DNA from: Geodermatophilus obscurus
Lineage (GTDB): Bacteria; Actinomycetota; Actinomycetes; Mycobacteriales; Geodermatophilaceae
Assembly: GCF_900143215.1 (NCBI RefSeq)
Contig: NZ_FRDM01000010.1
Span: forward strand, 91,108-155,107
Reading direction: 5' to 3'
Length of the DNA: 64,000 bases
Below are positions 32,735 to 41,436 of the stretch, piece after piece. Positions within the stretch are counted from its first letter, which is position 1, and each line of letters starts with the position of its first letter. Below the pieces are notes generated by a model. It was given only the letters and a program-made list of their open reading frames with translations, did not search any database and had not been told where the DNA came from. The translations under genes were made by a program, and so were the position numbers.

Positions 32735-33211
32735 ATGACGGGCTGGCACGCACTCCTCGGGGCCGACATCCCGATCGTCACGGCGGTGACCCGGCTGGAC
32801 TTCCTGAGCCGGCGGGACAGCGCGGCGGCGGTGCAGCGTCCCGATGTCAGGCCCTCGTACTCCTGGACCGACCACCTGCGCGGGCAGGTCGAACCGCTGG
32901 ACCTCGAGGAGTCCCTGGAGCTGCTCGACCTCGGCGTCGGCGTCGCCCGGCGCGCCTACGACGCGCAGCACCGGGGCATCCACGCCGCGCGACGCGCAGG
33001 CGCCTCGTGGGAGCGGATCGGCGCCGTGCTCGGCACCACCGCGCTGACCGCCTGGAACGGCCACCAGCGGTGGATCGAGGAGCAGGTCGAGCTCTTCGAG
33101 CTGACCGGACGGGACGGGCTGGACGACGTCGGCGCGGTCGAGGCGCTGCACCTGGCCGGTGAGCGCCCGGTGGGCCTCGGTCACGTCGCGCGGACCAGGA
33201 CTCCCGACTAG
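32735..33211 (+). CDS. Hypothetical protein with HTH-like segment
   Basis: The 158-residue product (MTGWHALLGADIPIVTAV) is cytosolic. Residues about 78-105 (IHAARRAGASWERIGAVLGTT) look like a helix-turn-helix of the sort seen in small actinobacterial proteins of unknown function, preceded by LEESLELLDLGVGVARRAYDAQ. The C-terminus has a second helical segment (QRWIEEQVELFELTG). ATG at 32735 is chosen from coding pattern; the frame is open from 32579. The stop overlaps the convergent GH13 stop by 4 bases. Confidence 0.6.
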   Translation: MTGWHALLGADIPIVTAVTRLDFLSRRDSAAAVQRPDVRPSYSWTDHLRGQVEPLDLEESLELLDLGVGVARRAYDAQHRGIHAARRAGASWERIGAVLGTTALTAWNGHQRWIEEQVELFELTGRDGLDDVGAVEALHLAGERPVGLGHVARTRTPD

Positions 33212-34839
33212 TCCTCGAGCACCCAGACGGCGCTGTCCGGCGGGAGCGCGACCGTGCCACCGGAACGGCGGACCGCCGCGGTGGAGGCGAGCAGCACCGA
33301 GCCGGGGCAGCCGGCGAGCACCGTCTCGCTGCCCATGTTGACCACGCAGCGCACCGCCTCGCCACCATCGACCGAGCGGATGGTCAGCACGTCGCCGCGG
33401 GTGGTCACCGTCGCCGAGCCCGAGGCGAACGCCGGGTGGGCCTTGCGCAGCGCCAGCGCCCGCCGGTGCAGGGTCAGCGTCGAGCCGCCCTGCCCGGTCT
33501 GCACCGAGACCGCGTAGCGGCTCCAGTCGGCGGGGATGGGCAGCCACGGCTCGGCGGCCCCGTCGGGGGAGAAGCCGACGCCCTCGGTGGGGTTCCACGG
33601 CATCGGCACGCGGCAGCCGTCGCGGCCGGCGCGGGCGCCGCCGCTGCGGTGGAAGATGGGGTCCTGCTTGGCCTCGTCGGGCACGTGCGCCTGTGGCAGG
33701 CCCAGCTCGTCGCCGGCGTACAGGTAGGCCGAGCCCGGCAGCGCCAGCGTCAGCAGCGCCGCGGCGCGGGCCCGGGCGGTGCCGAGCTCGCCACCGCCGA
33801 AGCGGGTGACCTGCCGCTCCTTGTCGTGGTTGCCCAGCACCCACGACACGGGCGCACCGACCCGGCCGTAGGCGTCCAGCGCACTGGAGATCGCCTCGGC
33901 GAACGGCGCCACCGCCCACGGTGACTTCAGCAGCCGGAACGACAGCGACTGGTGCAGCTCGTCGGGCCGCGAATACAGGGCGACCTGCTCGAGGTCGGCC
34001 AGGCACACCTCGCCGACCAGCATCGTGTCGGGGTACTCGTCGCAGATCGACCGCCAGCGGCGCCACACGCCGTGCACCTCGGGCTGGTTCCAGGTCATGG
34101 CCTGCTCGGGGCCGTGGCCGAACAGCGTGGGGGAGTAGGCGCCCGGGTTGTCCCGCAGCCCGGCGTCCTTGTACAGGCCGTAGGCGACGTCGACCCGGAA
34201 GCCGCTGACGCCGCGGTCCAGCCAGAAGCGCAGGGTCCGCTCGAAGTCCTCGGCCACGACCGGGTCGCGCCAGTTCAGGTCCGGCTGCTCGGGGGCGAAC
34301 AGGTGCAGGTACCAGCGCCCGTCCGGGGTGCGCGACCAGGCCGGCCCGCCGAAGAGCGACTGCCAGTTGTTCGGCGGCTCCGCCGACGCCGGCGCGAAGT
34401 GGTAGCGCGCGGCCTCGGGGGAGTCGGGGTCGGCCAGCGCCGCCTGGAACCACGGGTGCTGGTCGGAGGTGTGGTTGGGGACGACGTCCAGCACGACCCT
34501 CAGGCCGAGCCGGCGGGCGTCGTCCACCAGGGCCTCGAGGTCGGACACGTCGCCGTACTCGGGGTCGACCGCCCGGTAGTCGACGACGTCGTAACCGCCG
34601 TCCGCCCCGCCCGACGGGTAGTGCGGGTTGATCCACACCGCGTCGACGCCGAGCCAGGAGAGGTACGGCAGCCGCTGCCGCAGCCCGCGCAGGTCACCGA
34701 TGCCGTCGCCGTCGCTGTCGGCGAACGAGCGCAGGTACACCTGGTAGACGACCGCGTCCCGCCACCAGGGGGCGGGCGCGGCTGCGGGGGCGACCCGGCG
34801 CCGGGGCTGGGTCCTCGCGAGGGAGAGGCGGCGTGCCAT
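33208..34839 (-). CDS. GH13 alpha-glucosidase / oligo-glucosidase
   Basis: The 543-residue enzyme has the GH13 conserved regions: DVVPNHTS (region I), GFRVDVAYGL with the nucleophile Asp (II), MLVGEV with the acid Glu (III) and VLGNHDKERQ (IV). YQVYLRSFADSDGDGIGDL at the N-terminus and LFGGPAW are typical of the alpha-glucosidase/oligo-1,6-glucosidase branch. It hydrolyses alpha-glucosidic bonds in short oligosaccharides or sucrose-like sugars, in the cytoplasm. The ATG at 34837-34839 precedes MARRLSLARTQPRRR. No sugar transporter or regulator is adjacent. Confidence 0.93.
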   Translation of the reverse strand: MARRLSLARTQPRRRVAPAAAPAPWWRDAVVYQVYLRSFADSDGDGIGDLRGLRQRLPYLSWLGVDAVWINPHYPSGGADGGYDVVDYRAVDPEYGDVSDLEALVDDARRLGLRVVLDVVPNHTSDQHPWFQAALADPDSPEAARYHFAPASAEPPNNWQSLFGGPAWSRTPDGRWYLHLFAPEQPDLNWRDPVVAEDFERTLRFWLDRGVSGFRVDVAYGLYKDAGLRDNPGAYSPTLFGHGPEQAMTWNQPEVHGVWRRWRSICDEYPDTMLVGEVCLADLEQVALYSRPDELHQSLSFRLLKSPWAVAPFAEAISSALDAYGRVGAPVSWVLGNHDKERQVTRFGGGELGTARARAAALLTLALPGSAYLYAGDELGLPQAHVPDEAKQDPIFHRSGGARAGRDGCRVPMPWNPTEGVGFSPDGAAEPWLPIPADWSRYAVSVQTGQGGSTLTLHRRALALRKAHPAFASGSATVTTRGDVLTIRSVDGGEAVRCVVNMGSETVLAGCPGSVLLASTAAVRRSGGTVALPPDSAVWVLED

Positions 34840-35055
34840 GCCGCCACCATCGGCTGATCCGGAGCCGAGGTTGTGCAGCGGATCCCACGAACTGGTGAGG
34901 CGGCACTGGCACAACCCGCCAACGGGCCAGGTCGCCTGTGACGCCCGGTGCGGATGCGCCGGGACGGGCGCGCCAGGACGCGCGGGCAGTCGCCTGGTCG
35001 CGTGCGCGGGCCGCCGGCTGGGTACGGACCGGGCCACCGCTGGAGGGAGGACACC

Positions 35056-35277
35056 GTGGAGCCTGATCCCCGGCCCGGTGAGGACGACGTCGACCGCGAC
35101 GACGCCCAGGCGCTGACCCGGGCGACCGGCGGCGGCGGGAGCGACGAGCCCGACGCGTCGAGCACCACGGGCACCGGCGACTCCGCCGAGTTCGTCGGGC
35201 GGGTGGCCGGTCAGGACGTCGGCTACGCCGAGGAGACCGGCGCCGAGCGACGGGCCGCCGTCGAACAGGACGAGTGA
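35056..35277 (+). CDS. Small acidic hypothetical protein
   Basis: The 73-residue acidic, probably disordered product (VEPDPRPGEDDVDRDD, EFVGRVAGQDVGYAEETG) starts at GTG 35056 after GGAGGGAGG. Its middle is a Gly/Ser/Asp-rich stretch and the end is AERRAAVEQDE. No known domain is present. The RBS and codon bias support a gene. It precedes a terminator-like element shared with the convergent sdh operon. Confidence 0.55.
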   Translation: MEPDPRPGEDDVDRDDAQALTRATGGGGSDEPDASSTTGTGDSAEFVGRVAGQDVGYAEETGAERRAAVEQDE

Positions 35278-35280
35278 GCG

Positions 35281-35352
35281 CCCCCTCCCGGGCTGGCCCC
35301 GTCCAGAGGCTCGCCGCGAGCCTGCGAGCGGTGAGGAGGGCGGGGTCCTTCT
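35281..35352. terminator. Intergenic terminator element with GGGGTCCTT tail
   Basis: GGCTCG (35308-35313) and CGAGCC (35317-35322) form a compact stem inside a wider imperfect inverted repeat, followed by GCGGGGTCCTTCTTCAG. The final bases are the sdhB stop codon region. Its tail resembles that of 57122-57179, and it lies between convergent genes, so it may terminate both. Confidence 0.55.
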
Positions 35353-36168
35353 TCAGTCCCGGGGCCGCCGCCGGATCTTGGACCCGAGCCAGGTGAGCGG
35401 GTCGTACCGGCGGTCCACGACCCGCTCCTTGAGCGGGATGATCCCGTTGTCGGTCAGGTGGATGCCCTCGGGGCACACCTCGGAGCAGCACTTGGTGATG
35501 TTGCAGTAGCCGAGGCCGAACTCCTGCTGTGCGGCGTCCCGCCGGTCGACGACGTCGAGCGGGTGCATGTCGAGCTCCGCCAGTCGGATGAGGAAGCGCG
35601 GCCCGGCGAAGGCGGCCTTGTTCTCCTCGTGGTCCCGGATGACGTGGCAGGTGTCCTGGCACAGCCAGCACTCGATGCACTTCCGGAACTCCTGCGGCCG
35701 GTCGACGTCGACCTGCTGCATCCGGTGGTTGCCGTCGGGGTCCCGGGGCCGGGGGGTGAACGCCGGGATCTGCGCGGCCTTCTCGTAGTTGTAGGAGACG
35801 TCGGTGACCAGGTCGCGGATGACGGGGAACGTCCGCAGCGGGGTGACCGTCACCGTCTCGTCCTCGGCGAACGTGTTCATCCGGGTCAGGCACATCAAGC
35901 GCGGCCGCCCGTTGACCTCCGCGCTGCAGGACCCGCACTTGCCGGCCTTGCAGTTCCACCGGACGGCCAGGTCGCCGGCCTGGGTGGCCTGCAGGCGGTG
36001 GATGACGTCGAGGACGACCTCACCCTCGTTCACCGGGACGGTGAAGGTCTGCAGTTCCCCGCCGGAGGCGTCGCCGCGCCAGACGCGGAAGGTGGCGTCG
36101 TAGCCGCCGCGGTTCTCTCCCGAGCCCTCGTCGACCGCGCGGATGCTCGGTTCCCCCGGCTCCGTCAC
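35353..36168 (-). CDS. sdhB: Succinate dehydrogenase / fumarate reductase iron-sulfur subunit
   Basis: The 271-residue protein has the 2Fe-2S ferredoxin domain NCKAGKCGSCSAEVNG, then the two C-terminal cluster blocks CIECWLCQDTC and CNITKCCSEVCPEGI for the 4Fe-4S and 3Fe-4S centres. It carries electrons from the flavoprotein to quinone. GTG at 36166-36168 overlaps the sdhA stop by 4 bases. It is the last gene of a leftward operon: small gene, sdhC, sdhA, sdhB. The architecture matches mycobacterial Sdh1 (Rv0247c-Rv0249c). Confidence 0.95.
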   Translation of the reverse strand: MTEPGEPSIRAVDEGSGENRGGYDATFRVWRGDASGGELQTFTVPVNEGEVVLDVIHRLQATQAGDLAVRWNCKAGKCGSCSAEVNGRPRLMCLTRMNTFAEDETVTVTPLRTFPVIRDLVTDVSYNYEKAAQIPAFTPRPRDPDGNHRMQQVDVDRPQEFRKCIECWLCQDTCHVIRDHEENKAAFAGPRFLIRLAELDMHPLDVVDRRDAAQQEFGLGYCNITKCCSEVCPEGIHLTDNGIIPLKERVVDRRYDPLTWLGSKIRRRPRD

Positions 36169-37961
36169 GGCTGCTCCTCGAAGACCTCGGCCAGCTCCGG
36201 CGGCATCTCCGGCAGCGGCTGCCGGGCCACGGTGACCCCGCCGTCCGGCGTCCGGGTGCAGACCAGGTTGACGCGCCCCCACGCCGGGTCGGTGGCGGGG
36301 AAGTCGTCGCGGGTGTGCCCGCCGCGGCTCTCCTCGCGGGCGAGCGCGGCCCGGGCGATGCACTCGCTGACCGCCAGGAGGTGCGGCAGGTCCAGCGCCA
36401 GGTGCCAGCCGGGGTTGTACTGCCGGTGCCCCTCCACGGACAGCGCCGCCACGCGTTCGCGCAGCGCGGCGATCCGCTCCAGCGCGCGTTCCATCTCCGG
36501 CGCCGTGCGGATGATGCCGACCAGGTCGTGCATCGTCTGCTGCAGCTCGGACTGCACCGTGTACGGGTTCTCCCCGCCCTCCCGCTCGAACGGCGCCAGC
36601 GCCGCCCGCGCGGCCTCGACGAGCGCCTCCTCGCGCAGCGCGACCGCGCCGGCCCGCTTGCTCGCGTGCTCGGCGGCGGCGGCGCCGGCGCGCCGGCCGA
36701 AGACCAGCAGGTCCGACAGCGAGTTGCCACCCAGCCGGTTGGAGCCGTGCATGCCGCCGGCGACCTCACCGGCCGCGAACAGCCCCGGGACGGACGCCGC
36801 GGCGGTGTCGGGGTCGACCTCGACACCGCCCATCACGTAGTGGCAGGTCGGGCCGACCTCCATCGGCTCGGCGGTGATGTCGACGTCGGCCAGCTCCTTG
36901 AACTGGTGGTACATCGACGGCAGCCGCCGGCGGACGTACTCGGCCGGGCGCCGGCTGGCGATGTCGAGGAACACCCCGCCGTGCGGGGAGCCGCGGCCGG
37001 CCTTGACCTCGCTGTTGATGGCCCGGGCGACCTCGTCGCGGGGCAGCAGCTCGGGCGGGCGCCGGTTGTTCCTCTTGTCGTCGTACCAGCGGTCGGCCTC
37101 GTCCTCGGTCTCCGCGGTCTCCTTGCGGAAGAAGTCGGGGATGTAGTCGAACATGAACCGGTTGCCGGCCGAGTTGCGCAGGACGCCGCCGTCGCCCCGG
37201 ACGCTCTCGGTCACGAGGATCCCGCGCACCGACGGGGGCCACACCATCCCGGTGGGGTGGAACTGGACGAACTCCATGTTCACCAGGCCGGCGCCGGCCG
37301 CCAGCGCCAAGGAGTGCCCGTCGCCGGTGTACTCCCACGAGTTCGAGGTGACCTTGTAGGCCTTGCCGATCCCGCCGGTGGCCAGCACGACCGAGGGCGC
37401 CTCCCAGGCGACGAACCGCCCCGACTCGCGCCAGTAGCCGAACGCGCCCGTGACGCCCTCGTCGTCGGTGAGCAGCCGGGTGACCGTGCACTCCATGTAC
37501 ACGTCCACGCCGAGGGCGACGGTGCGCTGCTGCAGGGTGCGGATCAGCTCCAGCCCCGTGCGGTCGCCGACGTGGGCCAGGCGGGCGTAGCGGTGGCCGC
37601 CGAAGTCGCGCTGGCTGATCAGCCCGTCGGGCGTGCGGTCGAACAGCGCGCCCCAGTCCTCGAGCTCGCGCACGCGGTCCGGCGCCTCCTGCGCGTGCAG
37701 CTGGGCCATCCGCCAGTGGTTGAGCATCTTCCCGCCGCGCATGGTGTCCCGGAAGTGCACCCGCCAGTCGTCCTCGGGGTAGGCGTTGCCCATCGCCGCG
37801 GCGATGCCGCCCTCGGCCATGACGGTGTGCGCCTTGCCGAGCAGGGACTTGCAGACGACGGCCGTGCGCGCCCCGGCCTCGTGCGCGGCGATCGCGGCCC
37901 GCAGGCCGGCGCCGCCGGCTCCGACGACGACGACGTCGTAGCCGTGCCTCTCGAACTCCAT
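36165..37961 (-). CDS. sdhA: Succinate dehydrogenase / fumarate reductase flavoprotein
   Basis: The 598-residue subunit has the FAD site VVVGAGGAGLRAAIAAHEAG and the covalent flavin/active-site region, with AEGGIAAAMGN, HRYARLAHVGDRTG, and catalytic HPTGM and HYVMGGVEV. It oxidises succinate to fumarate with FAD. The ATG at 37959-37961 begins MEFERHGYDVV. It is in the middle of the sdhC-sdhA-sdhB operon, with a 16-base gap to sdhC and a 4-base overlap with sdhB. Confidence 0.95.
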   Translation of the reverse strand: MEFERHGYDVVVVGAGGAGLRAAIAAHEAGARTAVVCKSLLGKAHTVMAEGGIAAAMGNAYPEDDWRVHFRDTMRGGKMLNHWRMAQLHAQEAPDRVRELEDWGALFDRTPDGLISQRDFGGHRYARLAHVGDRTGLELIRTLQQRTVALGVDVYMECTVTRLLTDDEGVTGAFGYWRESGRFVAWEAPSVVLATGGIGKAYKVTSNSWEYTGDGHSLALAAGAGLVNMEFVQFHPTGMVWPPSVRGILVTESVRGDGGVLRNSAGNRFMFDYIPDFFRKETAETEDEADRWYDDKRNNRRPPELLPRDEVARAINSEVKAGRGSPHGGVFLDIASRRPAEYVRRRLPSMYHQFKELADVDITAEPMEVGPTCHYVMGGVEVDPDTAAASVPGLFAAGEVAGGMHGSNRLGGNSLSDLLVFGRRAGAAAAEHASKRAGAVALREEALVEAARAALAPFEREGGENPYTVQSELQQTMHDLVGIIRTAPEMERALERIAALRERVAALSVEGHRQYNPGWHLALDLPHLLAVSECIARAALAREESRGGHTRDDFPATDPAWGRVNLVCTRTPDGGVTVARQPLPEMPPELAEVFEEQP

Positions 37962-37977
37962 CAGATGAGCTCCGTCA

Positions 37978-38808
37978 TCAGAAGAACCTCAGGTCGCTGA
38001 TCGTGCCGGTGGCCAGCAGGAAGACGTAGAAGTCGGCGAACGCGACGGTGAACAGCGAGATCCAGGCGTACTGCATGTGCCGGGCGTTCAGCTTCGACAC
38101 CGCCGTCCACGCCTTGTACTGCAGGGGGTGCTTCGAGAAGGTGTTCAGCCGGCCGCCGACGATGTGCCGGCAGGAGTGGCAGGAGATCGAGTACAGGAAC
38201 AGCATTACCGCGTTGACCAGCAGGATCACCGTGCCCAGGCCCATGTGGCCCCACTCGCCGGTCTCGTCGCGGAACCCCCGGAATGCCTCGTAGAAGAGGA
38301 TCACGTTGAACAGCAGCGCGGCGTACAGGAAGTACCGGTGGACGTTCTGCCCGATCAGGGGGAACCGGGTCTCACCGGTGTAGCGGCGGTGCGGCTCGGC
38401 GACCGCGCACGCCGGCGGGGCCAGCCAGAACGACCGGTAGTAGGCCTTGCGGTAGTAGTAGCAGGTCAGCCGGATGCCCAGCGGCAGCACGAGGATGTAG
38501 ATCGCCGGGGAGATCCAGGCCGGGCCGGTGAAGAACTCGGGGAAGCTGTCGCCCTCGCACCGTGTCGTGATGCACGGCGAGTAGAACGGCGAGATGTAGG
38601 GCGAGGCGTAGTAGTACGCGTTCTGGAACGCCCGGAACGTCGAGTACGCGATGAACAGCACCAGGACGACGACGGTGACCAGCGGCTGCACCCACCACCG
38701 GTCCGTCCGCAGGGTCCGCGCCGCGATGGCCGCGCGGCGCGTGTCCGGCCCTCCGCCGCCGCGTCCCTGGGAGGCCGCCCCGGTCCCGCGCGGCGCGGTC
38801 GCCGTCAC
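37978..38808 (-). CDS. sdhC: Succinate dehydrogenase cytochrome b / membrane anchor subunit
   Basis: The 276-residue integral membrane protein has five hydrophobic helices, including VQPLVTVVVLVLFIAYSTF, PAIYILVLPLGIRLTCYYY and LLFNVILFYEAF. SHSCRHIVGG and histidines in GQNVHRYF are candidate haem b ligands. Length and position match Rv0249c-type anchors. GTG at 38806-38808 overlaps the stop of the small upstream gene as GTGA. It docks SdhAB to the membrane and passes electrons to menaquinone. Confidence 0.9.
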   Translation of the reverse strand: MTATAPRGTGAASQGRGGGGPDTRRAAIAARTLRTDRWWVQPLVTVVVLVLFIAYSTFRAFQNAYYYASPYISPFYSPCITTRCEGDSFPEFFTGPAWISPAIYILVLPLGIRLTCYYYRKAYYRSFWLAPPACAVAEPHRRYTGETRFPLIGQNVHRYFLYAALLFNVILFYEAFRGFRDETGEWGHMGLGTVILLVNAVMLFLYSISCHSCRHIVGGRLNTFSKHPLQYKAWTAVSKLNARHMQYAWISLFTVAFADFYVFLLATGTISDLRFF

Positions 38809-39062
38809 CGGACGGCGCGACCGGACCCGCCGGGACCCGGGTCGTAGCCGTCGTCGTACCGGACGGCCGAGGAGGCCGGGATACCCCGGGCCACGCGCGC
38901 CGCGCCGCACAGGAGGGCGAGGTCGTCGCGCAGCCGGGCGACGTCGACCCTCAGCCGGCGGGCGTCCACCGTGTCCCCGAAGTGCCGGGAGAGCGGGGTA
39001 CACGCCGCTTCCAGCTCGTCGACGGCCCGGCGGGCCGCCGCCACGTCCTGCTCCAGGGACAT
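38805..39062 (-). CDS. Small coiled-coil hypothetical protein at head of sdh operon
   Basis: The 85-residue product (MSLEQDVAAARRAVDEL) is mostly a charged helix with heptad-like spacing, including RRLRVDVARLRDDLALLCG, and ends in a Gly/Asp/Pro-rich tail. Its stop overlaps the sdhC start, so the four genes appear to be one transcript. The ATG at 39060-39062 follows GGGAGGCAGG. I know of no named family. It may assist assembly or regulate the complex; that is inference from the linkage. Confidence 0.7.
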   Translation of the reverse strand: MSLEQDVAAARRAVDELEAACTPLSRHFGDTVDARRLRVDVARLRDDLALLCGAARVARGIPASSAVRYDDGYDPGPGGSGRAVR

Positions 39063-39188
39063 CCTGCCTCCCAGGTGCTGGTCACACCCCTCCCGCCGGG
39101 GGGCGGTGCAGCGAAGTCGACCACGGACGCCCGGCCGGGGGGAAGGACTTCCGCGGCGGGCGTCGCACGCGGCCTAGCATCGGCGCCC

Positions 39189-39917
39189 GTGCGGCCCTTC
39201 CTCCTGCTGGCTTCGCGGCCCGAGGACGAGGCCGCGGACGACGAGTACGCCGCCTTCCTCCGCGCGACCGGCCTCGACGAGTCCGGGCTGCGGCGCATCC
39301 GGCTGGAGTGCGGGCCGCTGCCGCCGCTGGACCTCGACGACTACGCCGGGGTCTTCCTCGGCGGTGGGCCGTTCAACTCCAGCGACCCGGCCGAGGGCAA
39401 GTCCGCCGTCCAGCACCGGATCGAGGCGGAGCTGTCGGCTCTGCTGGACGAGGTCGTCGCGCGGGACCTGCCCTTCCTCGGCGCCTGCTACGGCATCGGC
39501 ACCCTCGGCGTGCACCAGGGCGGGGTCGTCGACCGCACCCACGGTGAGCCGGTCTCCTGCGTGCCGGTGTCGCTGACCGACGCCGGCCGGGCCGACCCGC
39601 TGCTCGCCGGCATGCCCGACGTGTTCGACGCGCTGGTCGGGCACAAGGAGGCCTGCCGGGTGCTGCCGCCGTCGGCGGTGCTGCTGGCGACGTCGGCCGG
39701 CTGCCCGGTGCAGATGTTCCGGGTCGGCCGCAACGTCTACGCCACCCAGTTCCACCCCGAGCTCGACGTCGCCGGCGTCGTCACCCGGGTGCGGGTCTAC
39801 CAGCACGCCGGTTACTTCCCGCCCGCGGAGATGGAGGAGCTCATCGCCCGGGTCAGCCAGGCGGTGGTCACCGAGCCGAGCCGGCTGCTGGCCACCTTCG
39901 TCGCGCGGTACGGCTGA
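39189..39917 (+). CDS. Class I glutamine amidotransferase-like protein
   Basis: The 242-residue protein has the class I amidotransferase triad: Cys in LGACYGIGTL near residue 99 and His in YATQFHPELD near residue 182, with Glu two residues on. FLGGGPFNSSDP provides the oxyanion strand. It could be a GMP synthase-like glutaminase acting alone or in trans. GTG at 39189 is used. It is divergent from the sdh operon and is followed 4 bases later by the MFS pump, so it may be co-transcribed with it. Substrate unknown. Confidence 0.88.
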   Translation: MRPFLLLASRPEDEAADDEYAAFLRATGLDESGLRRIRLECGPLPPLDLDDYAGVFLGGGPFNSSDPAEGKSAVQHRIEAELSALLDEVVARDLPFLGACYGIGTLGVHQGGVVDRTHGEPVSCVPVSLTDAGRADPLLAGMPDVFDALVGHKEACRVLPPSAVLLATSAGCPVQMFRVGRNVYATQFHPELDVAGVVTRVRVYQHAGYFPPAEMEELIARVSQAVVTEPSRLLATFVARYG

Positions 39918-39921
39918 GTCG

Positions 39922-41436
39922 ATGGCGGGAGGACCGGTCGTGCCGGACGGCGGCCTGCGGATGGGCACCTCGCAGGGCCGCTGGGTGCTGCTGGCGACCG
40001 TGCTCGGGTCGAGCCTGGCGATGCTGGACGCCACCGTCGTCAACGTGGCGCTGGAGCGGATCGGCACCGAGCTCGGCGCCGGCTTCACCGGCCTGCAGTG
40101 GACCGTGAACGCCTACACCCTCACCCTCGCCTCGCTCATCCTCCTGGGCGGCTCGCTGGGCGACCGGTTCGGCCGGCGGCGGGTGTTCGTCGTCGGCACC
40201 GTGTGGTTCGCCGCGGCGTCGCTGCTGTGCGGCCTGGCGCCGGACGTCGGCACGCTGGTCGCCGCGCGGGCGCTGCAGGGCGTCGGGGGTGCACTGCTGA
40301 CGCCGGGCAGCCTGGCGCTGATCTCGGCGTCCTTCGCCGGCGCCGACCGGGCCGCGGCCGTCGGCGCCTGGTCGGGGCTGGGCGGGGTGGCCGGCGCGGT
40401 CGGGCCGTTCCTCGGCGGCTGGCTGGTCGGCATCGAGTGGCGGCTGGTCTTCCTGCTCAACCTGCCGCTGGCCGCGGTGATCGTCGCCGTGGCGGTGCGG
40501 CACGTGCCGGAGTCGCGCGACCCGGAGGCGGCGCACCACCTCGACTGGCAGGGGACGGCGCTCGTCGTCGCCGGCCTCGGTGCCCTGACGTACGGGCTGA
40601 CCGCGGCCGGCGAGCCCGGCCGCGGCCCCGGCGTCTGGGGCTGGGTCGCCGCGGGGCTGGTCGCGCTGGCCGGCTTCGTCGCCGTCCAGCGCCGCTCGCC
40701 CGCACCGCTGGTGCCGCCGGAGCTGTTCGCCTCCCGGCAGTTCACCGCCGCCAACGCGGTGACCCTGCTCGTCTACGCCCCGCTCGGGGTGGTCTTCGTG
40801 CTGCTCGTCCTGCACCTGCAGGTGGTCGCCGGGTTCGACCCGCTACCGGCCGGCACCGCCCTGCTGCCGGTGACCGCCCTCATGCTGCTGTTCTCCGCGC
40901 GGGTCGGGTCACTGGCGCAGCGGATCGGCCCGCGGCCGCTGCTGACCGCCGGGCCGCTGGTCGCCGCCGCGGGGGTGCTGCTCATGGCGCGGATCGGCCC
41001 GGGCGCCGGCTACCTGACCGACGTGCTGCCCGCGACGGCGGTGTTCGGCGCCGGGCTCACGCTGCTCGTCGCGCCGCTGACCGCGACGGTGCTGGACTCC
41101 GCGCCCGACCGGCTGGCCGGGAGCGCCTCGGGGGTGAACAACGCCGTCGCGCGTGCCGCCGGGCTGCTCGCCGTCGCCGTCGTGCCTGCCGTGGCGGGGC
41201 TCGGCGGCACCGGCGTCGGGGACCCCGCCGCCTTCGCCACCGGCTTCCGCACGGCGATGCTGGTGTGCGCCGGGCTGCTGCTCGTCGGTGCCCTGGTGGC
41301 CGTGGCGCTGGTCCGCCGGCCCCTGGGGACGGCGGAGCCCGGCCCGCAGCGGCGGCTGCCGATCGAGGAGTGCCTGCACTGCGGCGTCACCGGGCCGCAG
41401 GTGCACCCGGCCACGACCGGAGAGGGGATGCGGTGA
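39922..41436 (+). CDS. EmrB/QacA-type MFS drug transporter (DHA2)
   Basis: The 504-residue protein has 14 predicted membrane helices. Signatures include LDATVVNVAL near residue 38 (motif D1 of DHA2) and LGDRFGRRRVFVVG (motif A). It exports drugs by proton antiport. The C-terminal tail RLPIEECLHCGVTGPQVHP carries two cysteines in a CxxC motif, unusual for the family, and could bind metal. It overlaps the downstream NhaA fusion by 4 bases (GTGA), so both are translated together. Confidence 0.9.
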   Translation: MAGGPVVPDGGLRMGTSQGRWVLLATVLGSSLAMLDATVVNVALERIGTELGAGFTGLQWTVNAYTLTLASLILLGGSLGDRFGRRRVFVVGTVWFAAASLLCGLAPDVGTLVAARALQGVGGALLTPGSLALISASFAGADRAAAVGAWSGLGGVAGAVGPFLGGWLVGIEWRLVFLLNLPLAAVIVAVAVRHVPESRDPEAAHHLDWQGTALVVAGLGALTYGLTAAGEPGRGPGVWGWVAAGLVALAGFVAVQRRSPAPLVPPELFASRQFTAANAVTLLVYAPLGVVFVLLVLHLQVVAGFDPLPAGTALLPVTALMLLFSARVGSLAQRIGPRPLLTAGPLVAAAGVLLMARIGPGAGYLTDVLPATAVFGAGLTLLVAPLTATVLDSAPDRLAGSASGVNNAVARAAGLLAVAVVPAVAGLGGTGVGDPAAFATGFRTAMLVCAGLLLVGALVAVALVRRPLGTAEPGPQRRLPIEECLHCGVTGPQVHPATTGEGMR

